A stretch of DNA of 33,322 nucleotides from a virus. The position numbers and the translations under genes are program-made. The notes beneath the pieces were generated by a model that saw only the letters and a program-made list of their open reading frames with translations, ran no database searches and was not told the origin of the DNA. The stretch lies in IMG/VR virus record IMGVR_UViG_3300012000_000076, positions 1 to 33,322 of that record; one strand, 5' to 3'. Shown here in pieces: positions 1-6,836 of this stretch. Numbering within the stretch: position 1 is the first letter of the stretch; every line of letters begins with the position of its first letter.

Positions 1-277
1 GAGCCATTTCAGCCGCGTTTTTATGCGCAGCTAATTTGATCACAAGTTCCATCGTGCGCACCGGATCTTGAAGCGCCGCAGCGAGCGCTTCCTTCTGGTG
101 CGATTCGATCCGCTCGTTCTCCACGCAAGCCTTTACGGCTTCCGGGATCAGATGAGCCAACTTTTCGTTGATCTCAGTCTGCGCCTTGTCGGCGGCAGCG
201 GCCTTGGTCATCGCCGCATCGGAGTAACCGATGTAGTCGATGATCTTCTGTACGAGGGCGTTATTTTCGGTAGACAT
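1..277 (-). CDS. Hypothetical protein, N-terminal part (runs off left edge)
   Basis: I do not recognise this protein. The first 92 codons are present and the rest lies beyond the left edge. The ATG at 277 is chosen because a strong Shine-Dalgarno sequence (GGAGGT) lies 5 to 6 bases upstream. The visible part is probably alpha-helical and rich in Ala, Lys and Glu, with no signal peptide or membrane segment. It begins 16 bases after the stop of the scaffold-like gene upstream, so it is probably in the same late transcript. The position suggests a head-assembly gene, but that is inference from neighbours only. Confidence 0.8.
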   Translation of the reverse strand, partial: MSTENNALVQKIIDYIGYSDAAMTKAAAADKAQTEINEKLAHLIPEAVKACVENERIESHQKEALAAALQDPVRTMELVIKLAAHKNAAEMA

Positions 278-293
278 TAAAACCTCCGTTGGA

Positions 294-1658
294 TCAACGA
301 TTCACGAGTTCGATAACGTGCTGCTTCATCATGTCCCGCAGTTGGCGCGAACGCTTTGTGCGAGCTTCTTTAACTTGAAACTTACCAGCACGCTTAAAGT
401 TTACAACAGCGCGACCGATGGCGTCTAAATCTTTAGCAGCCGCCATCTTCGGTTCTTCAACCGGAGGAGCGCCAGCTTCAGGAGCCGGAGCGCCGCCACC
501 TTCAGCGCCGGACAGCGCCTGCAGTAAAGCTTCCGGGGGAATGCCAAGCTCTTCGAGAGCCATGGCAAGTTCTTGAACAGCTTCATCTTCAGACGGCTCA
601 CCGCCGCCGGCAGCTTCGGGACCCATGTCGCCGCCGCCTTCGGCGCCCATCATGGCTTCAAGACCAGCCGGGGCAGCGCCCGCAGCAGCGTCAGCCGGGG
701 GAGCGTCGCTGGCGCCAGAAGCGGCGTCAGCCGGAGCAGAGTGATCTTCGCCTTCGGCCGCTTCTTCGGTCGGGTCAGCCGCGGCGGCCTTCGACGTTAC
801 GAAGCCGATGAAGAGGTCAGCCATCTCGTCGGCTTCGCGCAGCGTGTTAGCGCAGACGTCGCGGACAGAAGCTTCAGCTGCTTCCTTGCTGAGACCAAGC
901 TGCGTGGCCAGTTCATAACCAGCCTTGAACGCAGCCGCTTTATCCGAGCGCAGCGCGGCGAGGTCAGAGCCCTCGATCTTGCCATTGTTGTTGACGTCCA
1001 GCTTGTGCTGGTCGCCCTTCAGCTCTCCGTGCGAGCCGTCGGCCTTCTCTTCCCCGCTGGCGTGCTCGCTCTTCTCCTCAGCGGGAGATTCTTTTTTTTC
1101 GTGAGCAGCGGCAAGGGCAGCCGGCATCTCCGCAACTTTTTCGTTCTTGAGCTTGTCGGCACCGAAGTTAATCAGGTTAGCAAGGATATCGTTGCCAAGA
1201 GCGCCAGCACGGTCGCGGGCTTCCTTGAACGTTACCGAGCTGTACTTCTCGCCGTCGTTAGCCTTGACGGGCGAAGTTGTGCCCGGGTCATCCTTGTCGC
1301 CTTTGAAGTCCTTCTCGTTGGAGGGATCTTCGCCGGTGGCCTTAGCCGACACGCCGATGTTCGTTTGCACATCGTCTTGGCGGCCTTCTTGCGACATTTC
1401 CGGTGTGTTGTCTACAGCAAGAGCACCCTGCTGCTTCTTGATGTCGGCTTCGTACTCGCTGGCGCGCGCACCAGTGGTAGCGTTCTGCACACCATTGTCA
1501 GCGCTGGTCGTGGGGTGCGAAGAAGCACCTTGATAGCCACCCGGATCAGCAGGCACGGGGCCGGCAGACTTTTCAGCCGCGGTCTTAACTGGGCTCTGCG
1601 CAATTTCAGCGGCGAGCGCATTGAGTTGATCGAACAGTGAACGTTGCATCCGTGCCAT
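294..1658 (-). CDS. Acidic Ala/Glu-rich protein with EF-hand loop, probable scaffold or head-assembly protein
   Basis: A 454-residue, very acidic, low-complexity protein. Residues 20-215 are hydrophilic and charged, and 290-400 are Ala/Gly/Pro/Glu-rich. The C-terminus (about 400-454) is basic and helical, as in many phage scaffolding proteins whose C-terminus contacts the capsid protein. Residues 221-232 (DVNNNGKIEGSD) match the calcium-binding EF-hand/dockerin loop: D at 1, N at 3 and 5, G at 6, I at 8, D at 12. The ATG at 1658 has AGGAG 6 bases upstream. It follows the maturation-protease-like gene, the usual protease-scaffold order of phage head operons. The scaffold role is inferred from composition and position; no homology is recognised. 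Confidence 0.75.
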   Translation of the reverse strand: MARMQRSLFDQLNALAAEIAQSPVKTAAEKSAGPVPADPGGYQGASSHPTTSADNGVQNATTGARASEYEADIKKQQGALAVDNTPEMSQEGRQDDVQTNIGVSAKATGEDPSNEKDFKGDKDDPGTTSPVKANDGEKYSSVTFKEARDRAGALGNDILANLINFGADKLKNEKVAEMPAALAAAHEKKESPAEEKSEHASGEEKADGSHGELKGDQHKLDVNNNGKIEGSDLAALRSDKAAAFKAGYELATQLGLSKEAAEASVRDVCANTLREADEMADLFIGFVTSKAAAADPTEEAAEGEDHSAPADAASGASDAPPADAAAGAAPAGLEAMMGAEGGGDMGPEAAGGGEPSEDEAVQELAMALEELGIPPEALLQALSGAEGGGAPAPEAGAPPVEEPKMAAAKDLDAIGRAVVNFKRAGKFQVKEARTKRSRQLRDMMKQHVIELVNR

Positions 1659-1676
1659 GACTTTCTCCTTTGGGGT

Positions 1677-1696
1677 CTAATCGTTTAACCGATTAG
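1677..1696 (-). promoter_or_regulatory. Intergenic hairpin before the scaffold-like gene
   Basis: A perfect 7-bp inverted repeat (CTAATCG / CGATTAG) with a 6-base loop lies in the 45-base gap between the protease-like gene and the scaffold-like gene, just upstream of the latter's AGGAG site. There is no T-tract, so it is not a typical terminator. It could be an RNA-processing or stability element, or modulate translation of the highly expressed gene downstream. Confidence 0.5.
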
Positions 1697-1703
1697 CTTC
1701 CGT

Positions 1704-3161
1704 TCATGTGACATAATTTTGCAATACACAGTGGTTTGCTGTCAACCAATTGTTTCCGTATTTCTCGCAGATAGTAGTGAAGGCAGCAATCTTATACAAC
1801 GCGTAATGTTGCGCAAGAGCTGTTTCTGCTTTTCCACTCGCTTGCTTGTCGGACGGAAACTCAACTGCCCGCGTGTCTCGAAGGGCGGCTAAGTAGGCGC
1901 GCTTCTCAACGTTAGCGGGTAATACGCTATGTGTGTGTGCTACCTTTTCAGCCCACACGCGCACACTATGGGGCGCCGCGTTGGCCGGGTAGTACACGTT
2001 GTTCTCAAGCAGCGAGACAACATCGACGTCGTTCGCCAACTTAGAAAACACATTAGGCAGCGCATACGCCACTGCACTAACAAGTTTTGCGTCTGCTGAC
2101 TTAACTGTCAACGCTAAAAAATCTCGCACAGGCAAGATTACTCCAACGTCGGTCAGGCCGCGCAAGACCTCAGACATTTTAACAGATGGGCAGCTATTTA
2201 CATCAAGGGGCGGCTGTACAGTCTCGGAGCTGGCCAGAGCGGTCTGCGCCCAGTTACCCCCGGCGGCAGCTGCTTTCTCGGCCTGCACCAGTTGTGTTAA
2301 CGCCTCCAGTTGCGACTGCACGCGGGCAGCCGGGACGCCGCCGATATCAAAGCCGACGGGCGCAGTAACACCCAGCTGCTCAGCGAGTTCAACCCCGGAA
2401 ATGCAACGATTTGAAGCGGCTTTTTGCAACTGCCCGGATACATAAGCAATGCGGTCAGCCGGGCGGAATACGTGGCTGATATCAAAAAACGTCGGGTTCG
2501 GGTTGTCGGCGTGCAGCACATGGCCGTCTTCCAGCACGCGACCGATGTTGTGCTTTAAACCGCCCGCCTTGCAGTGCCCGCCGTTCTCAACCGAGTCGCA
2601 GTATTCGGCGCGGGTTTTGGCTGTATTTCCGCAGGCCGAGCACTTATCGAACGGGATCTTGCAGGCCATGGAAACCGCAATTTCCTTATCGTTAGCCAGC
2701 TTTTCCAGTTCCTTGTCGGCAATCAGGCCGCCGTTCCGGTCCGCCGCTTCCTTTGAACCGTTGAGCGCCACGACTAACTCGATCCGGCGCATGGGCTCGT
2801 GGTAGGCCGACGCTTTTACAATCCCGAAGCTCTTGGCCGGGTTCTTGTTGGCGTGGTCCCGATAGAAGCGCGCAAACTTCTCAAACGTCTGGTGGTAGTT
2901 GCGGCAGCAGTCTCGTGTAAAGCCGTCGCCGTTGCGGTTCGGGCCGTAGTCTTCTGTAGCGCCGATCGCGATCATGTGGACCGGCACCTCGTCCTTGGCA
3001 AACTTGATGTTTTCAAGCTTGTGGGCGAATTCGGCTCCGGCGCGCTTTACCAGCTCTTGCTTGTCGGCGCCGATGATTCCGCGGCTGGATATCTTAATCA
3101 GCGCGGCGACCGGCTCGCTAAAGTCTTGCGAGTGCGGTTGAATCACCTTGATCATGCTCAT
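1704..3161 (-). CDS. Putative capsid maturation (prohead) protease with Cys-cluster insert
   Basis: A 485-residue protein. Its N-terminal third resembles phage prohead proteases: an NRNGDGF signature (75-81), then His103 in FYRDHANKNP, then a beta-rich stretch with MRRIEL (124-129), and Ser164 in IAVSMAC. His103 and Ser164 fit the His/Ser pair of herpesvirus-type serine proteases such as HK97 prohead protease; the assignment is by pattern, not alignment. Right after it, Cys174, Cys177, Cys188 and Cys197 could form a zinc site. The C-terminal half (240-485) is unassigned and may be released or act in assembly. GGGGAG sits 5 bases before the ATG at 3161. The scaffold-like gene follows directly, which supports a head-maturation role. 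Confidence 0.6.
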   Translation of the reverse strand: MSMIKVIQPHSQDFSEPVAALIKISSRGIIGADKQELVKRAGAEFAHKLENIKFAKDEVPVHMIAIGATEDYGPNRNGDGFTRDCCRNYHQTFEKFARFYRDHANKNPAKSFGIVKASAYHEPMRRIELVVALNGSKEAADRNGGLIADKELEKLANDKEIAVSMACKIPFDKCSACGNTAKTRAEYCDSVENGGHCKAGGLKHNIGRVLEDGHVLHADNPNPTFFDISHVFRPADRIAYVSGQLQKAASNRCISGVELAEQLGVTAPVGFDIGGVPAARVQSQLEALTQLVQAEKAAAAGGNWAQTALASSETVQPPLDVNSCPSVKMSEVLRGLTDVGVILPVRDFLALTVKSADAKLVSAVAYALPNVFSKLANDVDVVSLLENNVYYPANAAPHSVRVWAEKVAHTHSVLPANVEKRAYLAALRDTRAVEFPSDKQASGKAETALAQHYALYKIAAFTTICEKYGNNWLTANHCVLQNYVT

Positions 3162-3163
3162 GG

Positions 3164-4132
3164 TTACTCCCCTGCGGACGAGCCGCCAAAGCTGTTAAGA
3201 AGCGCCGGGACGCCAAGTGCGCCGGCAAGCGGCAGGCCGATGCCCGCCCAACGGCCACCTACGCGCGGCAGCTTACGGAAAGCTTGGCGCAGTTGGGTGC
3301 CGGTTAAACGACGCCCGGCGGCGCCAACGCCGGAAGCGGGCTCAGATGCAATCGCGGCTAATACGTCGGCGGCCTCGTCCGAGTTGCGACCGAGAATCCC
3401 GCCGAGGAAGTTACCGCGGGCAGCGTTTTCACCGACACGCACACGACCGGGAACCGCAGCCGGCGTTGTCATCCCAGCAGCCTCTAGCGGCATGCTTACG
3501 TCACGACGCATGTGCTCCGAGCCGCGCATCATGCTAAGGATCTGACCCATCGTGGTCGGATCGGTTGCGTCGGCGGTGTTGCGCACGTGCTGCGACAGGT
3601 TCTTGGCCACGCTGGAGGGGCCGTTGTTGGCGCGCAGCTGGTCGACTGTCGGACGAAGCTGTTTAGCGATCGGGTCGCCTGATTCAAGGAACCGATCCAG
3701 CTTGCCGTAGGCGTCGAGTGAGTTGGCTACCTGTCGGCCGCCGTAAGCACCTGCGCCAGCAGCGCCGAGGTTAAACAGCGTCTTACCTGTCGCGCCGTCT
3801 TCTTTTGCGGCGGCCACGTTCGGCGGCGGGGCGGTGGGCTTGAGCAACATGTTCTTCGCCGCTGTGGCGCCGAGACCGCCAATACCGCCCATCAGTGCGT
3901 AATCGAGCATGGCGCGGCGCTTCTTCTTACCCTGCAGCGCGCCGATCAGGCCGCCGGCGCCAGCTCCGAGCACGGCGTTCTGCAGATACGGGTTGCTCAG
4001 TACCTGTTGCAGGTCAGCTTCTTTCTGCAACTTAGCGGTAACGCCGGCGACTTTTTCGGTGGCTGGGTCGTTTTGTCCAAGTGCGATCGCGGATAAACCG
4101 CGCGCCAGTTCTTGTGCGTCTGTGTTATTCAT
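3164..4132 (-). CDS. Hypothetical Gly/Ala-rich protein with hydrophobic segments, probable virion protein
   Basis: I do not recognise the family. The 322-residue chain has several glycine-rich hydrophobic stretches (about 52-68, 76-92, 119-137 and 297-315) that could be membrane-active segments. Between them lies a polar helical region (140-230). The N-terminus carries TEKVAG and LQKEAD, a Lys-x-Ala pattern that recurs in neighbouring proteins. It starts 3 bases after the previous stop and ends 2 bases before the protease-like gene starts, so it is translated as part of a tight operon. A structural or DNA-injection role is plausible from context alone. Confidence 0.8.
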   Translation of the reverse strand: MNNTDAQELARGLSAIALGQNDPATEKVAGVTAKLQKEADLQQVLSNPYLQNAVLGAGAGGLIGALQGKKKRRAMLDYALMGGIGGLGATAAKNMLLKPTAPPPNVAAAKEDGATGKTLFNLGAAGAGAYGGRQVANSLDAYGKLDRFLESGDPIAKQLRPTVDQLRANNGPSSVAKNLSQHVRNTADATDPTTMGQILSMMRGSEHMRRDVSMPLEAAGMTTPAAVPGRVRVGENAARGNFLGGILGRNSDEAADVLAAIASEPASGVGAAGRRLTGTQLRQAFRKLPRVGGRWAGIGLPLAGALGVPALLNSFGGSSAGE

Positions 4133-4135
4133 GGC

Positions 4136-5512
4136 TTACAGTAACCCACGGGCCTTTTCTTGCGCTTCTAAGTTACTCTTCAGGCTTTCGGCGCGCAGCT
4201 TCTCCATCTCGATAAGTTGCTTCACGTCGAAGTCGGCTAACTGCCCCGCTTCTAGACGCTTACGTAACAGCGCCTGCATCGCCGCGCTCGAACCGGTGAA
4301 GTTCGGGGCAATCTCCGCAATCTGGTTGTACGCCGACGCGATCTCGTGCGGGTCGTAGCCAGAGATTACCGGGTCGTTCAGGATGAGGTCGTTCAGTACG
4401 CCGCGAGACTTGATTTGCTGCAGCTTGTTTTCGTGATCAGCGTCCGACATGCTCATGAACGCTTTGCGCTTTTGCTTTTCCGGGTTTGTGCTGGCCTCTT
4501 CGTTGGCGTTCATTTCCGACGACATGCCGCCCGGGCTCATGAGCTTGCCGAGATGCCCCATCGTGCCGCTATAGGAAGTCAGCGGCGGGGCACTATCTGG
4601 TTTTTTTTTAACTACGTTCGCCACCTTCAGCGCTAACGGCGCGGTGCGCGGATCGTGCAGAATCGATCCCGTTACGGGCTCCGGCGCGGCTTTCTTTTCA
4701 ACCGGCGCCGGTGTTTGCGCGGCTAACTTGTTCTGCGCGTCATTAAATGAACTGACAGACGAAATAACGTTTTCAACCAGCGTGACGACAGGAAGGTTAC
4801 CGAAGTAATCTTGCTTGGTCGCGGCCTGTTTCTCCAGTTGTGGATACACAGCGGCGACCTTCTGCAGCACCGAAACGCCGGTCGGGCCAAGGCGCAGACC
4901 AACTTCGCGGACAGCGTCGTTGAAGGACATGTTGCCGGGTACGCGGAAGTACTGGGCCAGTTCGTCCATGGCAGCAGCAGCCTTGGCGTGCGCAACCGTA
5001 GCTTGGCGGCGCACTTCTTCAGCCGCACGTTTCTCAGCCTGCTTCTGGCTGTACAGTCGGCGCGCAGCAGAGTGTTCGTCGCGCGGCGGGGGTACGTATT
5101 CAGGCGCTGGGATCATCGCGCGGGCGGCGGCCGACTTGCGCAGCTGTTCTTGGCGCCGGGCAATAAAGCCCGTCGGCGAAACAGCGTACTCGGTCGAAAT
5201 GATGCTGGTTTGTTTAAGCTCTGCCGATGTCTTTACTTGCTTCGGGTACAGCGCCTCCATGACAACGTCGGCGTCGGCAAGCTGGAAGTCAGCTGCCTTC
5301 TCCAGCGTGTCGGCGCCGAGTTCGCGCTGCTTGTTGGTGCGGCCGGTGTTATAGGCATGCACCATGAGGTTAATGTGCCCGGCCGGAATGTTGGCGGCAG
5401 AAGCGCTCTTGATGATCGCGTCATTGGGGCTCGCACCCTCGTTTACAAGGGTCGCCGCGCGTTCGATCGCGCCGAGCAATTTTTGTTCAGCTTCTTTACT
5501 TAGTGCCCGCAT
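4136..5512 (-). CDS. Hypothetical helical/coiled-coil protein, probable virion protein
   Basis: A 458-residue protein without recognised domains. The middle (about 130-185) is highly charged and likely coiled coil (QKQAEKRAAEEVRRQ). The C-terminus (about 415-458) is another charged helix. The chain contains many short Lys-x-Ala motifs (IIKSA, LEKAA, LRKSA, LQKVA, LEKQA). An ATG at 5545 would lengthen it by 11 residues, but the ATG at 5512 is preferred because GGAG lies 7 bases upstream and it overlaps the end of the previous gene by 17 bases, the local coupling pattern. There is no signal peptide or membrane segment. Neighbours suggest a structural role. Confidence 0.85.
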   Translation of the reverse strand: MRALSKEAEQKLLGAIERAATLVNEGASPNDAIIKSASAANIPAGHINLMVHAYNTGRTNKQRELGADTLEKAADFQLADADVVMEALYPKQVKTSAELKQTSIISTEYAVSPTGFIARRQEQLRKSAAARAMIPAPEYVPPPRDEHSAARRLYSQKQAEKRAAEEVRRQATVAHAKAAAAMDELAQYFRVPGNMSFNDAVREVGLRLGPTGVSVLQKVAAVYPQLEKQAATKQDYFGNLPVVTLVENVISSVSSFNDAQNKLAAQTPAPVEKKAAPEPVTGSILHDPRTAPLALKVANVVKKKPDSAPPLTSYSGTMGHLGKLMSPGGMSSEMNANEEASTNPEKQKRKAFMSMSDADHENKLQQIKSRGVLNDLILNDPVISGYDPHEIASAYNQIAEIAPNFTGSSAAMQALLRKRLEAGQLADFDVKQLIEMEKLRAESLKSNLEAQEKARGLL

Positions 5513-6443
5513 CGGTTTTCTCCGGGAAACGCAGTTCTTGGACAAGAGTTTGATTCTCTAAAGAACCGCCAGCCGCAATAACCATCATTTCATCGTTACG
5601 TAATTCTGCAGCGCCGTCATCAAAGGGTAACATTTTTATGGCTACGGAATCCAGTTTTGTTCCCACTTTAAACGGCAAGCTCGACAGCATAGCCCCGATA
5701 TTTTCCACAATCGTGGCCTGCGATTTCGAGGCGTTGTCGCTGTTTTTCTCGATCTCTACATATTTTACAAAAGAATCGATCAGCGGTAACTGGGTGTGCG
5801 TGTTAACTGGGATGCTGAGGCTGGCGATCGCGGCTTTGTACTTCATGGAGTTAATCGCCACGTCTTGGAAGAAGTTCGATACTCCGCCGGCGTTTTCCGG
5901 CTTGGGGACGTCGACAAACCGATTGATGGCGGCGTCGAGGGCGTGCGCTCCGCCGCGATAACCCAGCAATTTCCATAAAAGATCGTAGTGACGTTCCTGC
6001 AGGCCGCGCGTTACAGCGTCGCCCATGACAACGTTTACGATGTAATCCGAGTTGTAGATTTTTTCGCGGACGTCAAAAAATACGTTGGCATACGCCGTGA
6101 CGATCTCTTCGTTTGTTCCGAGTTTTTCCGCAATTTCTTTATCGCTCTCGCCGGCAAGGATTCGCGCCTCGATTGCCCAACGTGTTGGCGCCTTATCATC
6201 CGCCCAGATCGAGTGCGCCCAGAACAACGCCCGGTCGCGATACAGCGTGGCGTATAACGCGTCGGCGCGGTTGTTTGCCTGCTCGAAGTGCCGCTTCAAG
6301 CGCAAAGCGCGGCGGATCCACGTAAAACCATCGGGGCCGTCAAGCGCGCGGCTTGCGCGTAATCCACCCCCGTCGATATGTACGGCCCGAAGCCAGCGCC
6401 AATTCGGCGGACGCTTCGGGTTATCCCGCATTGCGTTAAGCAT
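5496..6443 (-). CDS. Hypothetical protein with helix-turn-helix
   Basis: A 315-residue protein. Residues about 91-125 (IEARILAGESDKEIAEKLGT and following) read as a LuxR/sigma-region-4-like helix-turn-helix, so DNA binding is likely. The N-terminal 80 residues are basic and tryptophan-rich, and the C-terminal half looks mixed alpha/beta. Phage proteins with a helix-turn-helix in a head-gene cluster are sometimes small terminase subunits; a transcription factor working with the nearby phage polymerase is an equal alternative. I cannot choose between them. The start at 6443 overlaps the previous stop as TAATG, indicating translational coupling. Confidence 0.75.
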   Translation of the reverse strand: MLNAMRDNPKRPPNWRWLRAVHIDGGGLRASRALDGPDGFTWIRRALRLKRHFEQANNRADALYATLYRDRALFWAHSIWADDKAPTRWAIEARILAGESDKEIAEKLGTNEEIVTAYANVFFDVREKIYNSDYIVNVVMGDAVTRGLQERHYDLLWKLLGYRGGAHALDAAINRFVDVPKPENAGGVSNFFQDVAINSMKYKAAIASLSIPVNTHTQLPLIDSFVKYVEIEKNSDNASKSQATIVENIGAMLSSLPFKVGTKLDSVAIKMLPFDDGAAELRNDEMMVIAAGGSLENQTLVQELRFPEKTDAGTK

Positions 6444-6826
6444 TAGCGAAGCGTCGGCGTATCTACAGTCACGGAAAAAACAAACGTCTTTGTCGCCGAC
6501 GGGGTCACCTTGAGATAAAGATATCTTTGCGGGTTCGTCGGAGTTCCGTCGCGGTTCAGGTACGAAACATCTAAATTGTTTGTAAACGGCGTCGTCTGGT
6601 CGAACGACAAGACTTTAAACGTGTCGGCCGGCAGCGAGCTGTTCGGCGCTTTGTCCTGCTTGCTCGAATACAGCGTGGCCGTGAAATTGCCGGTGGCGCC
6701 GCCTGCGGCTTCAACAAGGCTGTAACCCTTCAAAATACCGCGGTGCGGCATGGGTACGGCAACGGTCGTTGCCTGCCCGCTATTGGCTGTAAATGTAACG
6801 CTACCGGACCAAACTGTACTGGGCAT
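6443..6826 (-). CDS. Small beta-rich virion-like protein
   Basis: A 127-residue protein with alternating hydrophobic and Ser/Thr residues, many Gly and Asn, and almost no charged helix: an all-beta pattern typical of phage decoration, fibre or collar proteins. There is no signal peptide. AGGTGA lies just upstream of the ATG at 6826, and the gene begins 10 bases after the 794-residue gene ends. I do not recognise a named family. A role as a virion surface or accessory protein is inferred from composition and position. Confidence 0.8.
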   Translation of the reverse strand: MPSTVWSGSVTFTANSGQATTVAVPMPHRGILKGYSLVEAAGGATGNFTATLYSSKQDKAPNSSLPADTFKVLSFDQTTPFTNNLDVSYLNRDGTPTNPQRYLYLKVTPSATKTFVFSVTVDTPTLR

Positions 6827-6836
6827 AGTTCACCTA

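Noticed and set aside
573-1640. Long plus-strand open frame (355 codons) opposite the scaffold-like gene
   Set aside because: It mirrors the GC-rich codons of the minus-strand gene, is Arg/Ser/Val-rich without domain features, and no other plus-strand gene is supported in the window.
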